Assembly (NCBI RefSeq): GCF_029227915.1
Contig: NC_079876.1
Coordinates: forward strand, 36,251,828 to 36,315,827
Length of the DNA: 64,000 bases
Source: Hydractinia symbiolongicarpus
Taxonomy: Eukaryota; Cnidaria; Hydrozoa; Anthoathecata; Hydractiniidae
Reading direction: 5' to 3'
This document shows positions 8,142 to 21,765 of this stretch, piece by piece. A program made the position numbers and the translations under genes. The notes below the pieces were generated by a model. It was not told where the DNA came from. It was given only the letters and a program-made list of their open reading frames with translations, and searched no databases. The first letter of the stretch is position 1; each line of letters opens with the position of its first letter.

Positions 8142-8921
8142 CAACAGGCAGGCGCTGTGGCTTAGCGGTTAAAGCGCCTGTCTAGTAAACAGGAGATCCC
8201 TGGTTCAAATCCGGGCAGTGCCTTTAGCAGTAATGTTGTGCTTTCTGGTCGGCCTTGTGGCAATGGCCAGCGGTTTGTCAGGCTGCGATGGCCGAGTGGT
8301 TAAGGCGTTTGACTAGAAATCAAATGGGATCTTCCCGCGTAGGTTCGAATCCTACTCGCAGCGGACGCAAAAAGGTGTTTTTGACACGAACAGAAAGACA
8401 GAGCTAGTTCAAATTGTCAGAAAAAGCATGACATCTAAATTACTTAGTGGTGCGAATGTGTCCCGCATGGTCTAGTGGTTAGGATTTCTGGTTTTCACCC
8501 AGGCGGCCCGGGTTCGATTCCCGGTGCGGGAAGTGTACATTTTTTAAGTTAAGTTGCTCTCTCACGCGTTGATGTTATATACCCTGTGCGTGGATTCCGT
8601 CCTTGGCTGGGGATATAGCTCAGTGGTAGAGCATTCGACTGCAGATCGAGAGGTCCCTGGTTCAAACCCGGGTGTCCCCTACTAGTTGGCTTTTTGTCCT
8701 CTTCGGCACCTGAGTGGTGAGCTGGTGAATTATTCTGGTTACCCAGCAATTTCTGCTGCGATGGCCGAGTGGTTAAGGCGTTAGACTTGAAATCTAATGG
8801 GATCTTCCCGCGTAGGTTCGAACCCTACTCGCAGCGAATCTACAAACATTCTTTTTGATCTGGTCAAGTGTCTATCACAACGTACAGACCTTTGCCATGT
8901 GATAGAATTGATCATGGCCGA

Positions 8922-8972
<51 letters not shown>

Positions 8973-9304
8973 AATCCCAGGTCTCGGCATTTTATCACTG
9001 CCCAGCAGGGCGGTTTGAGGTGGTGAATGCAAGCAGCCGTAGCACTTTTCTTCAGCTATGTTTTTTTATTTATTTTCCTTCCTTTCTTTTTTACGGAGGG
9101 TATTTTCAGGTGTAGGTAAAACACGATGCATTGGCGGGGAATCGAACCCCGGTCTCCCGCGTGGCAGGCGAGAATTCTACCACTGAACCACCAATGCGTT
9201 ACTACTCATTTCCAAAATTTCCGAGTGACAGTGTATCACGTCCCGGTGTGTTAGTAGCCTTAACGGCATTTCAGACGTGTGATATTGAGATTTTCAAAAT
9301 CTCC
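8142..9304 (+). repeat. Repeat unit 8 (7 tRNA genes)
   Basis: Thr 8151-8223; Ser-AGA 8282-8363; Glu 8461-8532; Cys 8609-8680; Ser-TGA 8755-8836; Phe 8917-8989; Gly(-) 9127-9197. Thr C51 to T (8201, wobble). Phe G63 to A (8979) turns a T-G pair into T-A; shared with unit 24. Confidence 0.95.
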
Positions 9305-10084
9305 CAACAGGCAGGCACTGTGGCTTAGCGGTTAAAGCGCCTGTCTAGTAAACAGGAGATCCCCGGTTCAAATCCGGGCAGTTCCTTTAGCAGTAATGTT
9401 GTGCTTTCTGGTCGGCCTTGTGGCAATGGCCAGCGGTTTGTTAGGCTGCCATGGCCGAGTGGTTAAGGCGTTTGACTAGAAATCAAATGGGATCTTCCCG
9501 CGTAGGTTCGAATCCTACTCGCAGCGGACGCAAAAAGGTGTTTTTGACACGAACAGAAAGACAGAGCTAGTTCAAATTGTCAGAAAAAGCATGACATCTA
9601 AATTACTTAGTGGTGCGAATGTGTCCCGCATGGTCTAGTGGTTAGGATTTCTGGTTTTCACCCAGGCGGCCCGGGTTCGATTCCCGGTGCGGGAAGTGTA
9701 CATTTTTTAAGTTAAGTTGCTCTCTCACGCGTTGATGTTATATACCCTGTGCGTGGATTCCGTCCTTGTCTGGGGATATAGCTCAGTGGTAGAGCATTCG
9801 ACTGCAGATCGAGAGGTCCCTGGTTCAAACCCGGGTGTCCCCTACTAGTTGGCTTTTTGTCCTCTTCGGCACCTGAGTGGTGAGCTGGTGAATTATTCTG
9901 GTTACCCAGCAATTTCTGCTGCGATGGCCGAGTGGTTAAGGCGTTAGACTTGAAATCTAATGGGATCTTCCCGCGTAGGTTTGAACCCTACTCGCAGCGA
10001 ATCTACAAACATTCTTTTTGATCTGGTCAAGTGTCTATCACAACGTACAGACCTTTGCCATGTGATAGAATTGATCATGGCCGA

Positions 10085-10135
<51 letters not shown>

Positions 10136-10467
10136 AATCCCGGGTCTCGGCATTTTATCACTGCCCAGCAGGGCGGTTTGAGGTGGTGAATGCAAGCAGC
10201 CGTAGCACTTTTCTTCAGCTATGTTTTTTTATTTATTTTCCTTCCTTTCTTTTTTACGGAGGGTATTTTCAGGTGTAGGTAAAACACGATGCATTGGCGG
10301 GGAATCGAACCCCGGTCTCCCGCGTGGCAGGCGAGAATTCTACCACTGAACCGCCAATGCGTTTCTACTCATTTCCAAAATTTCCGAGTGACAGTGTATC
10401 ACGTCCCGGTGTGTTAGTAGCCTTAACGGCATTTCAGACGTGTGATATTGAGATTTTCAAAATCTCC
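9305..10467 (+). repeat. Repeat unit 9 (7 tRNA genes, four altered)
   Basis: Thr 9314-9386; Ser-AGA 9445-9526; Glu 9624-9695; Cys 9772-9843; Ser-TGA 9918-9999; Phe 10080-10152; Gly(-) 10290-10360. Thr G4 to A (9317, now a Watson-Crick pair) and G70 to T (9383, mismatch); Ser-AGA acceptor G6 to C (9450); Ser-TGA C56 to T (9982, box B, also unit 55); Gly T8 to C (10353, also unit 1). One of the most altered units. Confidence 0.95.
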
Positions 10468-11247
10468 CAACAGGCAGGCGCTGTGGCTTAGCGGTTAAAG
10501 CGCCTGTCTAGTAAACAGGAGATCCCCGGTTCAAATCCGGCCAGTGCCTTTAGCAGTAATGTTGTGCTTTCTGGTCGGCCTTGTGGCAATGGCCAGCGGT
10601 TTGTCAGGCTGCGATGGCCGAGTGGTTAAGGCGTTTGACTAGAAATCAAATGGGATCTTCCCGCGTAGGTTCGAATCCTACTCGCAGCGGACGCAAAAAG
10701 GTGTTTTTGACACGAACAGAAAGACAGAGCTAGTTCAAATTGTCAGAAAAAGCATGACATCTAAATTACTTAGTGGTGCGAATGTGTCCCGCATGGTCTA
10801 GTGGTTAGGATTTCTGGTTTTCACCCAGGCGGCCCGGGTTCGATTCCCGGTGCGGGAAGTGTACATTTTTTAAGTTAAGTTGCTCTCTCACGCGTTGATG
10901 TTATATACCCTGTGCGTGGATTCCGTCCTTGGCTGGGGATATAGCTCAGTGGTAGAGCATTCGACTGCAGATCGAGAGGTCCCTGGTTCAAACCCGGGTG
11001 TCCCCTACTAGTTGGCTTTTTGTCCTCTTCGGCACCTGAGTGGTGAGCTGGTGAATTATTCTGGTTACCCAGCAATTTCTGCTGCGATGGCCGAGTGGTT
11101 AAGGCGTTAGACTTGAAATCTAATGGGATCTTCCCGCGTAGGTTCGAACCTCACTCGCAGCGAATCTACAAACATTCTTTTTGATCTGGTCAAGTGTCTA
11201 TCACAACGTACAGACCTTTGCCATGTGATAGAATTGATCATGGCCGA

Positions 11248-11298
<51 letters not shown>

Positions 11299-11630
11299 AA
11301 TCCCGGGTCTCGGCATTTTATCACTGCCCAGCAGGGCGGTTTGAGGTGGTGAATGCAAGCAGCCGTAGCACTTTTCTTCAGCTATGTTTTTTTATTTATT
11401 TTCCTTCCTTTCTTTTTTACGGAGGGTGTTTTCAGGTGTAGGTAAAACACGATGCATTGGCGGGGAATCGAACCCCGGTCTCCCGCGTGGCAGGCGAGAA
11501 TTCTACCACTGAACCACCAATGCGTTACTACTCATTTCCAAAATTTCCGAGTGACAGTGTATCACGTCCCGGTGTGTTAGTAGCCTTAACGGCATTTCAG
11601 ACGTGTGATATTGAGATTTTCAAAATCTCC
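10468..11630 (+). repeat. Repeat unit 10 (7 tRNA genes)
   Basis: Thr 10477-10549; Ser-AGA 10608-10689; Glu 10787-10858; Cys 10935-11006; Ser-TGA 11081-11162; Phe 11243-11315; Gly(-) 11453-11523. Thr G65 to C (10541, mismatch); Ser-TGA T-stem CT to TC (11151-11152). Confidence 0.95.
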
Positions 11631-12410
11631 CAACAGGCAGGCGCTGTGGCTTAGCGGTTAAAGCGCCTGTCTAGTAAACAGGAGATCCCAGGTTCAAATC
11701 CGGGCAGTGCCTTTAGCAGTAATGTTGTGCTTTCTGGTCGGCCTTGTGGCAATGGCCAGCGGTTTGTCAGGCTGCGATGGCCGAGTGGTTAAGGCGTTTG
11801 ACTAGAAATCAAATGGGATCTTCCCGCGTAGGTTCGAATCCTACTCGCAGCGGACGCAAAAAGGTGTTTTTGACACGAACAGAAAGACAGAGCTAGTTCA
11901 AATTGTCAGAAAAAGCATGACATCTAAATTACTTAGTGGTGCGAATGTGTCCCGCATGGTCTAGTGGTTAGGATTTCTGGTTTTCACCCAGGCGGCCCGG
12001 GTTCGATTCCCGGTGCGGGAAGTGTACATTTTTTAAGTTAAGTTGCTCTCTCACGCGTTGATGTTATATACCCTGTGCGTGGATTCCGTCCTTGGCTGGG
12101 GATATAGCTCAGTGGTAGAGCATTCGACTGCAGATCGAGAGGTCCCTGGTTCAAACCCGGGTGTCCCCTACTAGTTGGCTTTTTGTCCTCTTCGGCACCT
12201 GAGTGGTGAGCTGGTGAATTATTCTGGTTACCCAGCAATTTCTGCTGCGATGGCCGAGTGGTTAAGGCGTTAGACTTGAAATCTAATGGGATCTTCCCGC
12301 GTAGGTTCGAACCCTACTCGCAGCGAATCTACAAACATTCTTTTTGATCTGGTCAAGTGTCTATCACAACGTACAGACCTTTGCCATGTGATAGAATTGA
12401 TCATGGCCGA

Positions 12411-12461
<51 letters not shown>

Positions 12462-12793
12462 AATCCCGGGTCTCGGCATTTTATCACTGCCCAGCAGGGC
12501 GGTTTGAGGTGGTGAATGCAAGCAGCCGTAGCACTTTTCTTCAGCTATGTTTTTTTATTTATTTTCCTTCCTTTCTTTTTTACGGAGGGTGTTTTCAGGT
12601 GTAGGTAAAACACGATGCATTGGCGGGGAATCGAACCCCGGTCTCCCGCGTGGCAGGCGAGAATTCTACCACTGAACCACCAATGCGTTACTACTCATTT
12701 CCAAAATTTCCGAGTGACAGTGTATCACGTCCCGGTGTGTTAGTAGCCTTAACGGCATTTCAGACGTGTGATATTGAGATTTTCAAAATCTCC
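11631..12793 (+). repeat. Repeat unit 11 (7 tRNA genes)
   Basis: Thr 11640-11712; Ser-AGA 11771-11852; Glu 11950-12021; Cys 12098-12169; Ser-TGA 12244-12325; Phe 12406-12478; Gly(-) 12616-12686. Thr C51 to A at 11690. Confidence 0.95.
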
Positions 12794-13573
12794 CAACAGG
12801 CAGGCGCTGTGGCTTAGCGGTTAAAGCGCCTGTCTAGTAAACAGGAGATCCCCGGTTCAAATCCGGGCAGTGCCTTTAGCAGTAATGTTGTGCTTTCTGG
12901 TCGGCCTTGTGGCAATGGCCAGCGGTTTGTCAGGCTGCGATGGCCGAGTGGTTAAGGCGTTTGACTAGAAATCAAATGGGATCTTCCCGCGTAGGTTCGA
13001 ATCCTACTCGCAGCGGACGCAAAAAGGTGTTTTTGACACGAACAGAAAGACAGAGCTAGTTCAAATTGTCAGAAAAAGCATGACATCTAAATTACTTAGT
13101 GGTGCGAATGTGTCCCGCATGGTCTAGTGGTTAGGATTTCTGGTTTTCACCCAGGCGGCCCGGGTTCGATTCCCGGTGCGGGAAGTGTACATTTTTTAAG
13201 TTAAGTTGCTCTCTCACGCGTTGATGTTATATACCCTGTGCGTGGATTCCGTCCTTGGCTGGGGATATAGCTCAGTGGTAGAGCATTCGACTGCAGATCG
13301 AGAGGTCCCTGGTTCAAACCCGGGTGTCCCCTACTAGTTGGCTTTTTGTCCTCTTCGGCACCTGAGTGGTGAGCTGGTGAATTATTCTGGTTACCCAGCA
13401 ATTTCTGCTGCGATGGCCGAGTGGTTAAGGCGTTAGACTTGAAATCTAATGGGATCTTCCCGCGTAGGTTCGAACCCTACTCGCAGCGAATCTACAAACA
13501 TTCTTTTTGATCTGGTCAAGTGTCTATCACAACGTACAGACCTTTGCCATGTGATAGAATTGATCATGGCCGA

Positions 13574-13624
<51 letters not shown>

Positions 13625-13956
13625 AATCCCGGGTCTCGGCATTTTATCACTGCCCAGCAGGGCGGTTTGAGGTGGTGAATGCAAGCAGCCGTAGCACTTT
13701 TCTTCAGCTATGTTTTTTTATTTATTTTCCTTCCTTTCTTTTTTACGGAGGGTGTTTTCAGGTGTAGGTAAAACACGATGCATTGGCGGGGAATCGAACC
13801 CCGGTCTCCCGCGTGGCAGGCGAGAATTCTACCACTGAACCACCAATGCGTTACTACTCATTTCCAAAATTTCCGAGTGACAGTGTATCACGTCCCGGTG
13901 TGTTAGTAGCCTTAACGGCATTTCAGACGTGTGATATTGAGATTTTCAAAATCTCC
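12794..13956 (+). repeat. Repeat unit 12 (7 tRNA genes)
   Basis: Thr 12803-12875; Ser-AGA 12934-13015; Glu 13113-13184; Cys 13261-13332; Ser-TGA 13407-13488; Phe 13569-13641; Gly(-) 13779-13849. All genes consensus. One spacer change before Gly is shared with units 2, 10 and 11. Confidence 0.95.
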
Positions 13957-14736
13957 CAACAGGCAGGCGCTGTGGCTTAGCGGTTAAAGCGCCTGTCTAG
14001 TAAACAGGAGATCCCAGGTTCAAATCCGGGCAGTGCCTTTAGCAGTAATGTTGTGCTTTCTGGTCGGCCTTGTGGCAATGGCCAGCGGTTTGTCAGGCTG
14101 CGATGGCCGAGTGGTTAAGGCGTTTGACTAGAAATCAAATGGGATCTTCCCGCGTAGGTTCGAATCCTACTCGCAGCGGACGCAAAAAGGTGTTTTTGAC
14201 ACGAACAGAAAGACAGAGCTAGTTCAAATTGTCAGAAAAAGCATGACATCTAAATTACTTAGTGGTGCGAATGTGTCCCGCATGGTCTAGTGGTTAGGAT
14301 TTCTGGTTTTCACCCAGGCGGCCCGGGTTCGATTCCCGGTGCGGGAAGTGTACATTTTTTAAGTTAAGTTGCTCTCTCACGCGTTGATGTTATATACCCT
14401 GTGCGTGGATTCCGTCCTTGGCTGGGGATATAGCTCAGTGGTAGAGCATTCGACTGCAGATCGAGAGGTCCCTGGTTCAAACCCGGGTGTCCCCTACTAG
14501 TTGGCTTTTTGTCCTCTTCGGCACCTGAGTGGTGAGCTGGTGAATTATTCTGGTTACCCAGCAATTTCTGCTGCGATGGCCGAGTGGTTAAGGCGTTAGA
14601 CTTGAAATCTAATGGGATCTTCCCGCGTAGGTTCGAACCCTACTCGCAGCGAATCTACAAACATTCTTTTTGATCTGGTCAAGTGTCTATCACAACGTAC
14701 AGACCTTTGCCATGTGATAGAAATGATCATGGCCGA

Positions 14737-14787
<51 letters not shown>

Positions 14788-15119
14788 AATCCCGGGTCTC
14801 GGCATTTTATCACTGCCCAGCAGGGCGGTTTGAGGTGGTGAATGCAAGCAGCCGTAGCACTTTTCTTCAGCTATGTTTTTTTATTTATTTTCCTTCCTTT
14901 CTTTTTTACGGAGGGTATTTTCAGGTGTAGGTAAAACACGATGCATTGGCGGGGAATCGAACCCCGGTCTCCCGCGTGGCAGGCGAGAATTCTACCACTG
15001 AACCACCAATGCGTTACTACTCATTTCCAAAATTTCCGAGTGACAGTGTATCACGTCCCGGTGTGTTAGTAGCCTTAACGGCATTTCAGACGTGTGATAT
15101 TGAGATTTTCAAAATCTCC
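13957..15119 (+). repeat. Repeat unit 13 (7 tRNA genes)
   Basis: Thr 13966-14038; Ser-AGA 14097-14178; Glu 14276-14347; Cys 14424-14495; Ser-TGA 14570-14651; Phe 14732-14804; Gly(-) 14942-15012. Thr C51 to A at 14016. Confidence 0.95.
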
Positions 15120-15899
15120 CAACAGGCAGGCGCTGTGGCTTAGCGGTTAAAGCGCCTGTCTAGTAAACAGGAGATCCCCGGTTCAAATCCGGGCAGTGCC
15201 TTTAGCAGTAATGTTGTGCTTTCTGGTCGGCCTTGTGGCAATGGCCAGCGGTTTGTCAGGCTGCGATGGCCGAGTGGCTAAGGCGTTTGACTAGAAATCA
15301 AATGGGATCTTCCCGCGTAGGTTCGAATCCTACTCGCAGCGGACGCAAAAAGGTGTTTTTGACACGAACAGAAAGACAGAGCTAGTTCAAATTGTCAGAA
15401 AAAGCATGACATCTAAATTACTTAGTGGTGCGAATGTGTCCCGCATGGTCTAGTGGTTAGGATTTCTGGTTTTCACCCAGGCGGCCCGGGTTCGATTCCC
15501 GGTGCGGGAAGTGTACATTTTTTAAGTTAAGTTGCTCTCTCACGCGTTGATGTTATATACCCTGTGCGTGGATTCCGTCCTTGGCTGGGGATATAGCTCA
15601 GTGGTAGAGCATTCGACTGCAGATCGAGAGGTCCCTGGTTCAAACCCGGGTGTCCCCTACTAGTTGGCTTTTTGTCCTCTTCGGCACCTGAGTGGTGAGC
15701 TGGTGAATTATTCTGGTTACCCAGCAATTTCTGCTGCGATGGCCGAGTGGTTAAGGCGTTAGACTTGAAATCTAATGGGATCTTCCCGCGTAGGTTCGAA
15801 CCCTACTCGCAGCGAATCTACAAACATTCTTTTTGATCTGGTCAAGTGTCTATCACAACGTACAGACCTTTGCCATGTGATAGAATTGATCATGGCCGA

Positions 15900-15950
<51 letters not shown>

Positions 15951-16282
15951 AATCCCGGGTCTCGGCATTTTATCACTGCCCAGCAGGGCGGTTTGAGGTG
16001 GTGAATGCAAGCAGCCGTAGCACTTTTCTTCAGCTATGTTTTTTTATTTATTTTCCTTCCTTTCTTTTTTACGGAGGGTATTTTCAGGTGTAGGTAAAAC
16101 ACGATGCATTGGCGGGGAATCGAACCCCGGTCTCCCGCGTGGCAGGCGAGAATTCTACCACTGAACCACCAATGCGTTACTACTCATTTCCAAAATTTCC
16201 GAGTGACAGTGTATCACGTCCCGGTGTGTTAGTAGCCTTAACGGCATTTCAGACGTGTGATATTGAGATTTTCAAAATCTCC
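15120..16282 (+). repeat. Repeat unit 14 (7 tRNA genes)
   Basis: Thr 15129-15201; Ser-AGA 15260-15341; Glu 15439-15510; Cys 15587-15658; Ser-TGA 15733-15814; Phe 15895-15967; Gly(-) 16105-16175. Ser-AGA D-loop T to C at 15278. Confidence 0.95.
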
Positions 16283-17062
16283 CAACAGGCAGGCGCTGTG
16301 GCTTAGCGGTTAAAGCGCCTGTCTAGTAAACAGGAGATCCCCGGTTCAAATCCGGGCAGTGCCTTTAGCAGTAATGTTGTGCTTTCTGGTCGGCCTTGTG
16401 GCAATGGCCAGCGGTTTGTCAGGCTGCGATGGCCGAGTGGTTAAGGCGTTTGACTAGAAATCAAATGGGATCTTCCCGCGTAGGTTCGAATCCTACTCGC
16501 AGCGGATGCAAAAAGGTGTTTTTGACACGAACAGAAAGACAGAGCTAGTTCAAATTGTCAGAAAAAGCATGACATCTAAATTACTTAGTGGTGCGAATGT
16601 GTCCCGCATGGTCTAGTGGTTAGGATTTCTGGTTTTCACCCAGGCGGCCCGGGTTCGATTCCCGGTGCGGGAAGTGTACATTTTTTAATTTAAGTTGCTC
16701 TCTCACGCGTTGATGTTATATACCCTGTGCGTGGATTCCGTCCTTGGCTGGGGATATAGCTCAGTGGTAGAGCATTCGACTGCAGATCGAGAGGTCCCTG
16801 GTTCAAACCCGGGTGTCCCCTACTAGTTGGCTTTTTGTCCTCTTCGGCACCTGAGTGGTGAGCTGGTGAATTATTCTGGTTACCCAGCAATTTCTGCTGC
16901 GATGGCCGAGTGGTTAAGGCGTTAGACTTGAAATCTAATGGGATCTTCCCGCGTAGGTTCGAACCCTACTCGCAGCGAATCTACAAACATTCTTTTTGAT
17001 CTGGTCAAGTGTCTATCACAACGTACAGACCTTTGCCATGTGATAGAATTGATCATGGCCGA

Positions 17063-17113
<51 letters not shown>

Positions 17114-17445
17114 AATCCCGGGTCTCGGCATTTTATCACTGCCCAGCAGGGCGGTTTGAGGTGGTGAATGCAAGCAGCCGTAGCACTTTTCTTCAGCTAT
17201 GTTTTTTTATTTATTTTCCTTCCTTTCTTTTTTACGGAGGGTATTTTCAGGTGTAGGTAAAACACGATGCATTGGCGGGGAATCGAACCCCGGTCTCCCG
17301 CGTGGCAGGCGAGAATTCTACCACTGAACCACCAATGCGTTACTACTCATTTCCAAAATTTCCGAGTGACAGTGTATCACGTCCCGGTGTGTTAGTAGCC
17401 TTAACGGCATTTCAGACGTGTGATATTGAGATTTTCAAAATCTCC
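16283..17445 (+). repeat. Repeat unit 15 (7 tRNA genes)
   Basis: Thr 16292-16364; Ser-AGA 16423-16504; Glu 16602-16673; Cys 16750-16821; Ser-TGA 16896-16977; Phe 17058-17130; Gly(-) 17268-17338. Genes consensus; two spacer changes. Confidence 0.95.
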
Positions 17446-18225
17446 CAACAGGCAGGCGCTGTGGCTTAGCGGTTAAAGCTCCTGTCTAGTAAACAGGAGA
17501 TCCCCGGTTCAAATCCGGGCAGTGCCTTTAGCAGTAATGTTGTGCTTTCTGGTCGGCCTTGTGGCAATGGCCAGCGGTTTGTCAGGCTGCGATGGCCGAG
17601 TGGTTAAGGCGTTTGACTAGAAATCAAATGGGATCTTCCCGCGTAGGTTCGAATCCTACTCGCAGCGGACGCAAAAAGGTGTTTTTGACACGAACAGAAA
17701 GACAGAGCTAGTTCAAATTGTCAGAAAAAGCATGACATCTAAATTACTTAGTGGTGCGAATGTGTCCCGCATGGTCTAGTGGTTAGGATTTCTGGTTTTC
17801 ACCCAGGCGGCCCGGGTTCGATTCCCGGTGCGGGAAGTGTACATTTTTTAAGTTAAGTTGCTCTCTCACGCGTTGATGTTATATACCCTGTGCGTGGATT
17901 CCGTCCTTGGCTGGGGATATAGCTCAGTGGTAGAGCATTCGACTGCAGATCGAGAGGTCCCTGGTTCAAACCCGGGTGTCCCCTACTAGTTGGCTTTTTG
18001 TCCTCTTCGGCACCTGAGTGGTGAGCTGGTGAATTATTCTGGTTACCCAGCAATTTCTGCTGCGATGGCCGAGTGGTTAAGGCGTTAGACTTGAAATCTA
18101 ATGGGATCTTCCCGCGTAGGTTCGAACCCTACTCGCAGCGAATCTACAAACATTCTTTTTGATCTGGTCAAGTGTCTATCACAACGTACAGACCTTTGCC
18201 ATGTGATAGAATTGATCATGGCCGA

Positions 18226-18276
<51 letters not shown>

Positions 18277-18608
18277 AATCCCGGGTCTCGGCATTTTATC
18301 ACTGCCCAGCAGGGCGGTTTGAGGTGGTGAATGCAAGCAGCCGTAGCACTTTTCTTCAGCTATGTTTTTTTATTTATTTTCCTTCCTTTCTTTTTTACGG
18401 AGGGTATTTTCAGGTGTAGGTAAAACACGATGCATTGGCGGGGAATCGAACCCCGGTCTCCCGCGTGGCAGGCGAGAATTCTACCACTGAACCACCAATG
18501 CGTTACTACTCATTTCCAAAATTTCCGAGTGACAGTGTATCACGTCCCGGGGTGTTAGTAGCCTTAACGGCATTTCAGACGTGTGATATTGAGATTTTCA
18601 AAATCTCC
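17446..18608 (+). repeat. Repeat unit 16 (7 tRNA genes)
   Basis: Thr 17455-17527; Ser-AGA 17586-17667; Glu 17765-17836; Cys 17913-17984; Ser-TGA 18059-18140; Phe 18221-18293; Gly(-) 18431-18501. Thr G26 to T at 17480, between the D and anticodon stems. Confidence 0.95.
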
Positions 18609-19388
18609 CAACAGGCAGGCGCTGTGGCTTAGCGGTTAAAGCGCCTGTCTAGTAAACAGGAGATCCCCGGTTCAAATCCGGGCAGTGCCTTTAGCAGTAA
18701 TGTTGTGCTTTCTGGTCGGCCTTGTGGCAATGGCCAGCGGTTTGTCAGGCTGCGATGGCCGAGTGGTTAAGGCGTTTGACTAGAAATCAAATGGGATCTT
18801 CCCGCGTAGGTTCGAATCCTACTCGCAGCGGACGCAAAAAGGTGTTTTTGACACGAACAGAAAGACAGAGCTAGTTCAAATTGTCAGAAAAAGCATGACA
18901 TCTAAATTACTTAGTGGTGCGAATGTGTCCCGCATGGTCTAGTGGTTAGGATTTCTGGTTTTCACCCAGGCGGCCCGGGTTCGATTCCCGGTGCGGGAAG
19001 TGTACATTTTTTAAGTTAAGTTGCTCTCTCACGCGTTGATGTTATATACCCTGTGCGTGGATTCCGTCCTTGGCTGGGGATATAGCTCAGTGGTAGAGCA
19101 TTCGACTGCAGATCGAGAGGTCCCTGGTTCAAACCCGGGTGTCCCCTACTAGTTGGCTTTTTGTCCTCTTCGGCACCTGAGTGGTGAGCTGGTGAATTAT
19201 TCTGGTTACCCAGCAATTTCTGCTGCGATGGCCGAGTGGTTAAGGCGTTAGACTTGAAATCTAATGGGATCTTCCCGCGTAGGTTCGAACCCTACTCGCA
19301 GCGAATCTACAAACATTCTTTTTGATCTGGTCAAGTGTCTATCACAACGTACAGACCTTTGCCATGTGATAGAATTGATCATGGCCGA

Positions 19389-19439
<51 letters not shown>

Positions 19440-19771
19440 AATCCCGGGTCTCGGCATTTTATCACTGCCCAGCAGGGCGGTTTGAGGTGGTGAATGCAAG
19501 CAGCCGTAGCACTTTTCTTCAGCTATGTTTTTTTATTTATTTTCCTTCCTTTCTTTTTTACGGAGGGTATTTTCAGGTGTAGGTAAAACACGATGCATTG
19601 GCGGGGAATCGAACCCCGGTCTCCCGCGTGGCAGGCGAGAATTCTACCACTGAACCACCAATGCGTTACTACTCATTTCCAAAATTTCCGAGTGACAGTG
19701 TATCACGTCCCGGTGTGTTAGTAGCCTTAACGGCATTTCAGACGTGTGATATTGAGATTTTCAAAATCTCC
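18609..19771 (+). repeat. Repeat unit 17 (7 tRNA genes)
   Basis: Thr 18618-18690; Ser-AGA 18749-18830; Glu 18928-18999; Cys 19076-19147; Ser-TGA 19222-19303; Phe 19384-19456; Gly(-) 19594-19664. I see no difference from consensus in genes or spacers; a good reference unit. Confidence 0.96.
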
Positions 19772-20551
19772 CAACAGGCAGGCGCTGTGGCTTAGCGGTT
19801 AAAGCGCCTGTCTAGTAAACAGGAGATCCCCGGTTCAAATCCGGGCAGTGCCTTTAGCAGTAATGTTGTGCTTTCTGGTCGGCCTTGTGGCAATGGCCAG
19901 CGGTTTGTCAGGCTGCGATGGCCGAGTGGTTAAGGCGTTTGACTAGAAATCAAATGGGATCTTCCCGCGTAGGTTCGAATCCTACTCTCAGCGGACGCAA
20001 AAAGGTGTTTTTGACACGAACAGAAAGACAGAGCTAGTTCAAATTGTCAGAAAAAGCATGACATCTAAATTACTTAGTGGTGCGAATGTGTCCCGCATGG
20101 TCTAGTGGTTAGGATTTCTGGTTTTCACCCAGGCGGCCCGGGTTCGATTCCCGGTGCGGGAAGTGTACATTTTTTAAGTTAAGTTGCTCTCTCACGCGTT
20201 GATGTTATATACCCTGTGCGTGGATTCCGTCCTTGGCTGGGGATATAGCTCAGTGGTAGAGCATTCGACTGCAGATCGAGAGGTCCCTGGTTCAAACCCG
20301 GGTGTCCCCTACTAGTTGGCTTTTTGTCCTCTTCGGCACCTGAGTGGTGAGCTGGTGAATTATTCTGGTTACCCAGCAATTTCTGCTGCGATGGCCGAGT
20401 GGTTAAGGCGTTAGGCTTGAAATCTAATGGGATCTTCCCGCGTAGGTTCGAACCCTACTCGCAGCGAATCAACAAACATTCTTTTTGATCTGGTCAAGTG
20501 TCTATCACAACATACAGACCTTTGCCATGTGATAGAATTGATCATGGCCGA

Positions 20552-20602
<51 letters not shown>

Positions 20603-20934
20603 AATCCCGGGTCTCGGCATTTTATCACTGCCCAGCAGGGCGGTTTGAGGTGGTGAATGCAAGCAGCCGTAGCACTTTTCTTCAGCTATGTTTTTTTATT
20701 TATTTTCCTTCCTTTCTTTTTTACGGAGGGTATTTTCAGGTGTAGGTAAAACACGATGCATTGGCGGGGAATCGAACCCCGGTCTCCCGCGTGGCAGGCG
20801 AGAATTCTACCACTGAACCACCAATGCGTTACTACTCATTTCCAAAATTTCCGAGTGACAGTGTATCACGTCCCGGTGTGTTAGTAGCCTTAACGGCATT
20901 TCAGACGTGTGATATTGAGATTTTCAAAATCTCC
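19772..20934 (+). repeat. Repeat unit 18 (7 tRNA genes)
   Basis: Thr 19781-19853; Ser-AGA 19912-19993; Glu 20091-20162; Cys 20239-20310; Ser-TGA 20385-20466; Phe 20547-20619; Gly(-) 20757-20827. Ser-AGA acceptor G to T (19988, mismatch); Ser-TGA A31 to G (20415, wobble; also units 21, 24, 26). Confidence 0.95.
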
Positions 20935-21714
20935 CAACAGGCAGGCGCTGTGGCTTAGCGGTTAAAGCGCCTGTCTAGTAAACAGGAGATCCCCGGTTCA
21001 AATCCGGGCAGTGCCTTTAGCAGTAATGTTGTGCTTTCTGGTCGGCCTTGTGGCAATGGCCAGCGGTTTGTCAGGCTGCGATGGCCGAGTGGTTAAGGCG
21101 TTTGACTAGAAATCAAATGGGATCTTCCCGCGTAGGTTCGAATCCTACTCGCAGCGGACGCAAAAAGGTGTTTTTGACACGAACAGAAAGACAGAGCTAG
21201 TTCAAATTGTCAGAAAAAGCATGACATCTAAATTACTTAGTGGTGCGAATGTGTCCCGCATGGTCTAGTGGTTAGGATTTCTGGTTTTCACCCAGGCGGC
21301 CCGGGTTCGATTCCCGGTGCGGGAAGTGTACATTTTTTAAGTTAAGTTGCTGTCTCACGCGTTGATGTTATATACCCTGTGCGTGGATTCCGTCCTTGGC
21401 TGGGGATATAGCTCAGTGGTAGAGCATTCGACTGCAGATCGAGAGGTCCCTGGTTCAAACCCGGGTGTCCCCTACTAGTTGGCGTTTTGTCCTCTTCGGC
21501 ACCTGAGTGGTGAGCTGGTGAATTATTCTGGTTACCCAGCAATTTCTGCTGCGATGGCCGAGTGGTTAAGGCGTTAGACTTGAAATCTAATGGGATCTTC
21601 CCGCGTAGGTTCGAACCCTACTCGCAGCGAATCTACAAACATTCTTTTTGATCTGGTCAAGTGTCTATCACAACGTACAGACCTTTGCCATGTGATAGAA
21701 TTGATCATGGCCGA

Positions 21715-21765
<51 letters not shown>
